Positions 56,110 to 64,000 of a DNA stretch of 64,000 nucleotides are shown one piece after another. The notes beneath the pieces are model-generated. The model was not told the DNA's origin and did no database searches. It worked only from the letters and a program-made list of their open reading frames with translations. Location: the NCBI GenBank assembly GCA_963853835.1, contig OY970830.1:39021966-39085965 (forward strand). Direction: 5' to 3'. How positions within the stretch are numbered: the first letter of the stretch is position 1; each line of letters begins with the position of its first letter. Position numbers and translations under genes: made by a program. Origin of the DNA: Calendula officinalis. Taxonomy: Eukaryota; Streptophyta; Magnoliopsida; Asterales; Asteraceae.

Positions 56110-56936
56110 TGTTGGAATTGGTGTCCAACACATCAAATAAACCGGTATTTCGGTTCGGGTATTTTAGAGTCCTATTCGGGTTGCCCTCGAGGAATCAACG
56201 AACACGAGAAAAACGTAGTGTTTAATTAATAGTTTAATTAATAGTTTAATTAAACGGACTAACGGGCTAGCCGGCTAATCTAGTTGATGGGTAATTAACT
56301 AGATTAAGGTATCGGGCCAAGAATTAATTAAATAGTTTAGTTAATACTTGTGGGCTTAATTAATAGTTAATTAAAGTGGGCTTTGGAACAATTATGGTAT
56401 TACCATAATTAGGTTTTGGCAAGTATATGTATTAGGGTTAAGGGGTTTAACCTAACAACTAATCACTTGATCCCCTTGCCTCTCCCCTACTTCGGCCGAG
56501 CACCACCTCCGCCACCGTCCGACCGTCGACCAGCCACCGCCGCTGCCGCCACCGTGCGACGTCGTGCCGCTACCGGTCGAACCGAAAGAGTTTTCGGGTT
56601 CGGGTTTTTGGTGTTTTCTCAAGGTGCTTTATACTACGGTGTGGTATATCATTCTGTTCGTGATAACCCTTGGGTGTGAACCAATAGAGGGATTCTCTAT
56701 TGGATCCTAGCATTGGTGTGATAACATGGCTCGTACTAGATCGCAAGGTTTGCAATCTCCTGGTGCTACGAATGTAAGTTTTGAATTTATTATATTTAAT
56801 TAGTTACTAAATATCTAGTTGCGTTAGAATTGTAAACCTAACGGTCCAAATAGTTTTAATCGGGTCAATATTCTACCAAGTTGTTTTTTATTTCCGCCTT
56901 AAACAAATTGTGGCTAGATGCATAGAAAACCCAACA
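56110..56936 (+). repeat. 5' LTR of the third Copia element
   Basis: 827 bp, TGTTGGAATTGG...AACCCAACA, followed after one base by the primer site TGGTATCAGAGC (56938-56949). The CCACC/GCCGCC-rich block near 56500 is LTR sequence, not a gene. The matching 3' LTR is absent. Confidence 0.88.
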
Positions 56937-56949
56937 GTGGTATCAGAGC

Positions 56950-58109
56950 GCCATTGGTTTACAAGTCTAATTGTGCTAGACGTTAAATTCGAAATCCATT
57001 AAAATTATTTTAATTATTTTCGGTATTATTAAAAACGTTTTATTAATTACCGAAAATTAAATTTTTTTTTTATTATTTCCGAAATTCAGAAATATTATTT
57101 TAATATTAAAAACTTTTTTTTAATAAAATAAATTAATATGGATAATTTCAAAAGTTTGTAATTATCAAGAATTTAAAAGAAAAAGATTTTATCAAATCTA
57201 GACTTTGTTCAAAAGATTTAAAAAATATATATATATATATTTTATGTATATTTATATATTTTTCTGAAAATATATAAAATATTATATAATATATTTATTT
57301 AATATTTAAATAATAGAAATAATCATATTTATGGATATATGTATTTTTCGGAAAATATATATGCCTAAATAGTTGATTTGCTAAATCTAGATAATTATTT
57401 AAAAGGGTTTTTTAAATAAAGATAAAATTTGGAAATTTAAATTAGGGATATGGGATATATCCGAAATTTTAATAAGATTTAAAAGATATGATTTTAAAAA
57501 TTAAAAGATATGTTAAATATGGATATAGATATATCCGAAAATAATTTTCGGTATATATTTATATATATTTAAATATTTTCGGAAATTTTAAAATTATAAA
57601 AGGGATTGGATTTTTGAATTATTTTATTATTTATCTTATTTACTTATAATTGTTTATAATAGAAATAATGGCATAAATATTAAAAAGGTAATTAATCATA
57701 TATTATATATTAATTAAAAGTTTAATTTAGAATATACATATATATTAATTTCCGAAATTCCTATATATATCAAATGTGATTTGATATTCCTCCCTTATAT
57801 ATATAATATTATGTAATAAAGGTTTATTAAATATTATATAAGATATAGTTATAATAGTAATTAAAACGTCGCGTCCTCGCACGTTTATAAAATTAATTAT
57901 ACTATATAAACTTTAGTAAATGAAATTAAAAGGTTTTAATTATCATAGAATATAATTATATAATAGTTTATATAGATTATAACTAAAGTTAAATACATTA
58001 TCACTTATGTCATTAGTAGGCTCACCCATAGTCTAAGGCATATAAAGGATGAACAGGAGAGATATGATCTCAAACGGGGTCGCGTTTTTAACACGCCTTG
58101 CACTGACCT
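56950..58109 (+). other. AT-rich leader of the third Copia element
   Basis: About 1.1 kb of extremely AT-rich DNA (TATATAT and TTTCGGAAAA words repeat) with no open frame. It continues after the solo LTR insertion at 60317-60900, giving a leader of about 1.75 kb before gag. Confidence 0.6.
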
Positions 58110-60316
58110 TGTAACGACCCGAAATTTTTGTATTAAATAAATTATGTAAAAATATGATAAACAAGGATAAATCATTTAAAGAACGTGGGAATTGGTTTCG
58201 TGTCATTTGGACACCGTATGAGAAAGTTATGGACGAAACCGGGTCGAGGCGAAGACCGAAAAGTGCAGCCTGGCTACCTGAGAAGTTCGCGACGCGAACT
58301 TCTGTTCGCGTTCGTGAAGTTGAGGCAGGGAATTTGGTGGCCAGACGTGAAGAGTTCCCGACGAGTTACCGATCGCGAAGTGTTCACGAGGCGCGAAGTT
58401 CGCGACGCGAACTTGAGTTCGCGATCGCGAACTGTTTGGTTCTGTATAAAACGGGTTTTTAGGGTTTTTCTCATTCTCTTCAACCCTAAACTGGTGCAGC
58501 CGATTTGAGAGAAGAAAGGGGGCGATTTTGGTGTTCTAGAGCTCAAATCTTCTTTAATCTTGTGGATCTTAACATCAAAGGTAAGGATTCTTGATCCTTG
58601 ATAGTTGGTAGTTAGTTTGTGAACTTTGTATGGGTAGAAATGGTGGTTTGGGGAACCATCCATGTCATCTTTGGGGAAGATGACTAATCATGGGTGTAGA
58701 ACACTCATTGTAAGCTTGTAATCGATGTGTACAAGTTGGATTTGGGTTTATTGATGGAAATCTTGAACTAGGGTTTGAGATTCCACCAAGTTGGATGAAC
58801 TTGGTGGTTAGGAATGTGAATATGGATTGATTAGTGATTAGTTATCGATAATAACTAGTTATTGTAATGATATTGATGGTAGGTCAAGAAGACCTAAAGT
58901 TTGGTGACATTTCACGAGTTGGAAAGCAAGGATTCGTGTTATTAGACACGATTTGGAGTTAGCTTGGCTAAGGTGAGTACGTGAGACTTTTACTGAGTAC
59001 ATAGCAAATGATTTTTGGAAACTATGATGTTTTAAGAGTCTTTATTAATAACGTTTTTAATAAAGAAAAGAATGATATGTTGAGAAAGTGCTAGTATTGG
59101 GCTATTTGAGTATGTTTATATGATTAATGATTTTGAAAGAGATTTTGATGATAAAAAGTAATTAACGTGTTTTTTTTATAAATAAGATGTACGAATAGAG
59201 ATAATGGCTTAAAAGAGCTTGATAATTGATTTAATAATAGTATGTATTAATAAGGCTTGAGACAATGATTTTTAAGTAATAAGTATCGGTTAGTATATTA
59301 TACTAATAAAAGTAGTTATCGAATTACTAAGAGAATGAGTATAGAGTGGCTAGTAATAAACATGTATCCTAGTCAAAGAAGAGTCAAAGTAATATGATTT
59401 TCATAAATGATAAATACGTTTTAAATTATTAAAGGACTTGGTAAAGTCGAGATTGAAACTGAATAAGTAAAAAGAATAATATGATGATTTAGAATAGGTG
59501 TATTCTAATAAATGATGAATTTGATGAAAAGAGCTAATGCTCATATTTTGTTGAAAGGAGCTAAGGCTCATAAGTGTTAATGAGATATCCGGAATAAGAC
59601 CGCCCAGAAATGGGGGAGCATGAGACGTCTACTTGGGGTGGTACCTCCCTGCGCAAAGAGTAGAATGTCACAGTTTACGACACCCAGTGTTGGGTGAGCA
59701 TGACGACCCGGGAACGGGGAGAGCTTATGAATCTCGGTAAGATGGGGGTTCCCAATTACCTTGATAGTTTACCTATGACATCCCATATCGGGAGAGTTGG
59801 CTTCGGAGAGGTCCGTTGCGTATGTGATAAAGAAAGTGTAAGCTTGGAGATAGCTTACAAGTATGTGAATACATGATGAGTAAGCTTATGGTAAGCTTAT
59901 TAGTTTATACGATTAAATGAATAGAAGATGAGTATTAAATTAATAGAAATGATGAGGATAAGTATTTACTTTGATATAAATATTATTTTTATAAATCTTT
60001 TGAGAATGGGTCGAAAACCTATGTATCTCACGAGACTATTTTGTCTCACGTACTACTTTGTTTTGGCTATGTACTCAGGTTCGAGATCGATGGATTAGAG
60101 GGTCGCGTTAGAAGTAGCCTAGTGTTGGTTAGCCTGGGAGCTCGTAGGTAGTTCTCGTTTATCCTATGGTTATGATATAGTATTTGTAACACCGGTTTTA
60201 ATACTCTGATAAACTTTTATTGGTTTTTGTTAAACCGTATTTTGGGAACATTGGACATTGTATTATTTTTATTTAAAAATATGTTTAAAAGATGTTTTAA
60301 AAATTGAGGTGTTACA
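58110..60316 (+). repeat. Solo LTR of a Gypsy family related to 18854-37092
   Basis: 2207 bp, TGTAACGACCCG...GTGTTACA. The first ~150 bases closely resemble the full-length Gypsy LTR, then they diverge. ACCT on both sides is a partial target duplication (4 bases). CG-rich palindromes recur: AGTTCGCGACGCGAACT at 58284-58300 and 58397-58413, and AGTTCGCGATCGCGAACT at 58416-58433. No internal region remains, so LTR-LTR recombination is likely. A 60-codon frame at 59694 is not credible. Confidence 0.88.
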
Positions 60317-60900
60317 ACCTTCCCCGCCGCTTCCCCTGTCTTAGAATGCAGCTACCGAACGGACATAATAGGATGATGTTAAGATTAAAAGTATAATCAT
60401 AAAATTAAACAAATCCTTCCCGTTTAATATAAATGTGAACATCGTGTGCTCTCCATAAGACGACACGCACCCACATTATAATCTGATTAACGGAACTCGT
60501 GTGGTTAACCGGTACGTTAATTATGAGATTATTTTGTGAGTGGAACGATTCTCGCGATACCCAAGCGAACTTGAGCCGGGAATCTACGTGGGTGTCTTAT
60601 GGTTGTTTCACCTTCTAATATATGATCCACGGCATCCCTGTCATATAGATTAGAAAGAGCATTGATTTGAGATTAACATGCCATTCTCCTAAGAGAATGA
60701 ATCTCAAAGAACTAGGGATTTCATGAGATTGAAATTGACAATAGTTTGCCTACAACACGAAATTATTCGGTGTAAAATACGGCATCCCTCTTCACATCAA
60801 ATAACTAGTGGTTGTATCCTAGCCTTATGAATAAAGATTGGGAAAATTATTATAAGGATTATTTATGAATACAATAACAAAGAAATTGTTTCTTTTGTAA

Positions 60901-61699
60901 ATGACTTCCAACAACAATAACATGAACAATGTCCCACTTCCTCCACCACCACTTCCACTTTCACCGTAAAATCGTCCTCGATTATCTATCTCAAAAGTTT
61001 CATCTCGTAACGGTATTACGAAATTTAACTATGTGGATTATCTGAATAATTCACGAGCTGCTGTTGAAAACCTAAGACTCATTCCGAATTGCAAAGTGAG
61101 AAAAAGAGAGTTTGTATGTAGCCTCATCAAAATGGTGAGAGGCTACATATCAGAAAGATTAGGGTGTAAATGTGTCTAAGGAATTAGCAGTTGACATAGT
61201 GTTGAGCTCGCTTACTCCGGCATATTCTTCATTCGTATCAGACTACGATAAGAATAATAAAGACATTACACTCATAGAGTTATGCAGGTTGCTAATAATT
61301 GCTGAAGCGAAGATGTTAGGCATTCATAACCCTAATTCTGATACTCCTATCTTAAACATTGAATCAAATGGTGCTACGACAAGTGAACCTTCTCACCCCA
61401 GTGGAAAATGGGAAACTAAGGTGGGACATACCCATAGAAAGCTTAAGAGAACGAGAAGTTCACTAATAACACAAAAGGATTTAATGTGTTCTCATTGCAA
61501 TGAAATGGTTCACTGGAAAAGAAACTGCCCAAAGTACCTAGATGATGTGAAGAATCACATGGTCCAAGAGTATGGCATCTTAGGTACAATTATATTGAAC
61601 TTCACAGTGCTTCTACGTCTAAATTCTTGGGTCCTTGATACGGGGTGTGGTACTCACATTTGCAATGATATGCAAGGACTAAAGAATATAGGAAGCTGA
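60901..61699 (+). pseudogene. gag: Third Copia element gag, broken and internally shortened
   Basis: ATG 60901 opens a Asn/Pro-rich start that hits TAA at 60967-60969. The frame then reads into a VDYLNNSR-type region and GYISERLGC, where an extra base near 61168 moves the frame to SKELAVDIVLSSL. The latter runs to a zinc knuckle (CSHCNEMVHWKRNC) and a protease-like LDTGCGTHIC. Much of the usual Copia capsid domain seems missing between the first two blocks. Non-functional. Confidence 0.8.
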
Positions 61700-63257
61700 A
61701 GCATGGTGAGCTGAATCTAATCATGGGAAACAGAGTCTCGACTGCTGTTACCCTGATTGGAGATTATGAGCACATGCTTAGTACTGGTCGTTCATTTATT
61801 TTATTAGATGTTTGTTTTTCGCCGTGTATGGCACGCAACATTATTTCATTATACGCATTGTTTAAGGATGGTTTTAATTTCGTTTTTGATAATGAGAATG
61901 GTTCTATTTTGGTTTATAAAAATGATGTGTTTTACTTTAAAGTTATTCCTTGTAATGGTATATATGAAGTTGGTTGCGTAAACAATAGAAATCTAATATT
62001 GAATGTTGATTCATCCAAAGGTGTATTGGATAAGTCATGTCTATGGCACTGTCGCTTAGGGCATATAAACAAGAAACGCATAGCTAAACTCCAAAGGGAT
62101 GGAGTGTTAGAATCATTTGACTTAAAATCAGATGATGTGTGTGAGTCTTGTTTACTTGGCAAGATGACAAAGGCGCCGTTCACAGGGTCGTGTGAAAGAG
62201 GCAAAGATTTGTTGGACCTCATACATACTGATGTGTGTGGACCATTCAAATCTAACACTAGACATGGTGAACGATACTTCGTCAAATTTACTGATGATTT
62301 CAGTAGATATGGTTATGTTTATTTGATTAAACATAAATCTGATACTTTTGAAACGTTCAAAGAATATCAGAAAGAAGTAGAGAATCAACTGGGCAAGAAG
62401 ATTAAGATGCTCCGCTTTGACAGGGGCGGAGAGTATCTTAGTCAAGAGTTTATCGACTATCTAAAGAGTTGTGGAATAGTATCCCAACTCTCTCCTCCAC
62501 GAACTCCACAACTCAATGGAGTGTCGGAAAGGAGAAATCGAACCTTTTTAGACATGGTGCGATCAATGATGAGCCGATCAACACTTCCAGTGAGTTTCTG
62601 GGGATATGCCTTAGAGACTGCAGCACATATCGTGAACCTTGTACCAACTAAGAAGGTTGCCAAAACTCCCTCTGAAATGTGGACAGGGAATCCTCCCTCC
62701 CTCAAACATTTGAAAATCTGGGGTTGTGAAGTTTATGTAAGACATGAATCTCACGACAAGCTAGATAACAAATCAGAGAAGTGCTACTTCATTGGGTACC
62801 CATGACAGTCTTTTGGATATCGGTTCTATAATCCGAAAGAGAACAAAGTGTTCGTATCTCGAAGAGGATTCTTCCTTGAGAGAGAGCTATTATCCAAAGA
62901 AGACAGTGGGAGCAAAATTGATCTTGAAGAGTGTCAAGAGTCAACCAATGAAGATGTAGTGGAACCTATAGTTGACACTAGCACTCAACCAGAGGATGAG
63001 ATTCCTATTGAAGAAAATAATGTAACTCCTACCGTTCCACGTAGATCCTCTAGAACTGTTCGCCCTCCTGAGCATTTTGGTGATTATTATGATTACAATA
63101 TTGCTGAAGGTGATGCATCTACTGGAAATAGTTTACCAGTTGATGACGATGAGCCATTGAGTTATAAGGAAGCTATGGAAGGCCCTGAGGCCGAAAAGTG
63201 GAAAGTGGCTATGGAGAGTGAGATTCAGTCCATGTATGACAATCAAGTATGGAACGG
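61700..63257 (+). pseudogene. pol: Third Copia element pol (integrase and start of RT), broken
   Basis: Frame shifted relative to the preceding protease motif. Integrase zinc region HCRLGHINKKRI...CESCLLGK, core DVCGPF, DRGGEYLS and NGVSERRNR. A TGA at 62803-62805 is consistent with C-to-T decay of a CGA. The frame then continues through an acidic Pro/Ser-rich spacer (from 62848) into the conserved RT entry AMEGPEAEKWKVAMESEI, ending at QVWN where unrelated DNA begins. Confidence 0.85.
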
Positions 63258-64000
63258 ATCGTACTAGCTCAGTTTAAGTCCTTGCATTTACTAGCTTCAA
63301 GGACTTGCTCGGTTTCACGGATCCAACGGATCGTGACTTTTGGTTCGGAGCTACCATAGTAGTTATCGGGCTTAAAAGCCATAAAATTTTTGTACGTGCA
63401 CCCCTTCCTTTCCCTTGGCTCGGGGTCACTCTCTCCTTCTTCCGTGGAGGACCTCTCGGTTTGAGCAACACTACTTGACTTGCTTTTCGTGCGGGGTGGA
63501 GATTCCTCCCGCCTTTCATGTGCCTTATGCTCATTGAGGATTCGGTTCTAATCCTCGTTCACTATGTCCCTCATTTGATTGAACATAGTTTGGAGGTGTT
63601 CCACGGTGACCGGGGTGTGAGTGTTCCTATCAACACCCGAATTCTCCACTTCGTCACGAGGTGGAGGACCAAATAACGGTTCAACAAGGTTATTCGAATC
63701 TTGCCTTTGATCAAGTGGGCCTCTTGCACTTCTAGTTCTCACCATTTTGCTATAATAAGACATCAATCATTTAGTAGTCAATTCATTAAAGTAACGGTGG
63801 CATTGACCGTTCCACAACCAATATGACCTATTCCCTTAAGGTCAACCCTATCGAGCCTACACTTTAAGGTCTCAATAGTCATTTCATAAGTATCCTATGG
63901 AACCTACGGTCCTACTAGCTCAGTTTAAGTCTAGGATGGTCAATTCAACCTAGTTCACTTAAACTATAGCTCTGATACCAAGTTGTAACACCTCAATTTT
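63258..64000 (-). mobile_element. 5' end of a minus-strand Gypsy element, truncated
   Basis: Read on the minus strand: LTR end (plus-strand TGTAACACCTCAATTTT from 63984, continuing off the window), primer site (63969-63980, reverse complement TGGTATCAGAGC), leader, then gag from ATG at 63745. The LTR end matches that of the solo LTR at 58110-60316 exactly over the visible bases, so it may be the same family. It stops abruptly within gag at about 63270. Confidence 0.85.
63284..63745 (-). pseudogene. gag: Gypsy gag N-terminus, stop and truncation
   Basis: MVRTRSARGPLDQRQ start, then TAG at 63548-63550 after 65 codons. The same frame continues to a Gag domain entry (FMAFKPDNYYGSSEPKVTI and WIRETEQVLEASKCK) that matches the other Gypsy Gag, and it breaks off immediately after. 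Both Gypsy gags in the window thus have a stop about 60 codons in. Confidence 0.8.

Larger units (their letters stand above)
56110..63257 (+). mobile_element. Third Copia element, decayed and 3'-truncated
   Basis: 5' LTR, tRNA-Met primer site, a very AT-rich leader, gag and integrase regions, and the start of RT, which stops at QVWN (about 63255). The RT core, RNase H and 3' LTR are missing. The leader is interrupted by a Gypsy solo LTR (58110-60316). Sequence style (FWGYALETAAHIVNLVPTKKV in integrase) differs from the SIRE group, possibly TAR-like (inference). Confidence 0.9.

Overview
This is a stretch of a plant nuclear genome: a eudicot, most probably a member of the daisy family (Asteraceae). 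The plant assignment rests on spliced plant genes, LTR retrotransposons primed by initiator tRNA-Met, and Stowaway-, hAT- and Mutator-like DNA elements. The Asteraceae assignment is an inference from the SIRE-type Copia elements with a long third reading frame. There are no operons, CRISPR arrays or bacterial features. Only two ordinary host genes are convincing. One is a phosphatidylinositol 4-kinase gamma with two ubiquitin-like domains (minus strand, 14901-16862, two exons). The other is a secreted GH28 polygalacturonase (minus strand, 39315-43853, six exons, all four catalytic motifs present). Most of the rest is transposable element DNA, much of it nested.

Layout. 1-9270: 3' three quarters of a decayed SIRE-type Copia element (copy A). 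9271-14900: gene-poor DNA with a 218-bp tandem duplication, a possible Helitron end, a Mutator-like element with 10-bp target duplication and a Stowaway MITE. 14901-16862: the PI4K gene. 17748-37660: a four-level structure. An outer element with imperfect inverted ends carries about 30 copies of a CACATGTG palindrome. It is split by a full-length Ty3/Gypsy element (18854-37092, TSD CATGT). That element is split inside its integrase by a full-length minus-strand Copia element (24367-34277, TSD ATAAC) whose two 496-bp LTRs look identical. 38267-39130: a non-autonomous hAT-like element. 39315-43853: polygalacturonase, with a small MITE in intron 3. 43930-55490: a related MITE in the polygalacturonase upstream region, split by a complete SIRE-type element (copy B, 44042-55465, TSD AGTTG). 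56110-63257: a third, decayed Copia family, interrupted by a Gypsy solo LTR (58110-60316) and truncated against the 5' end of a minus-strand Gypsy element (63258-64000).

The most unusual signals are in the SIRE-type elements. (1) Their LTRs, linkers and coding regions are sown with short ACTG-containing words (TACTACTGAT in copies A and B, CTCAGTATC in the nested element) in both orientations, often as close inverted pairs able to form hairpins. (2) All three have a 3'-splice-site-like signal between gag and pol. (3) In copy B the third ORF sits behind its own TATA box and a plant-like leader. (4) In the nested element the third ORF continues the pol frame after one stop codon and appears to contain a phase-1 intron. 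These point to undescribed RNA-level control of SIRE expression, but all need RNA evidence.
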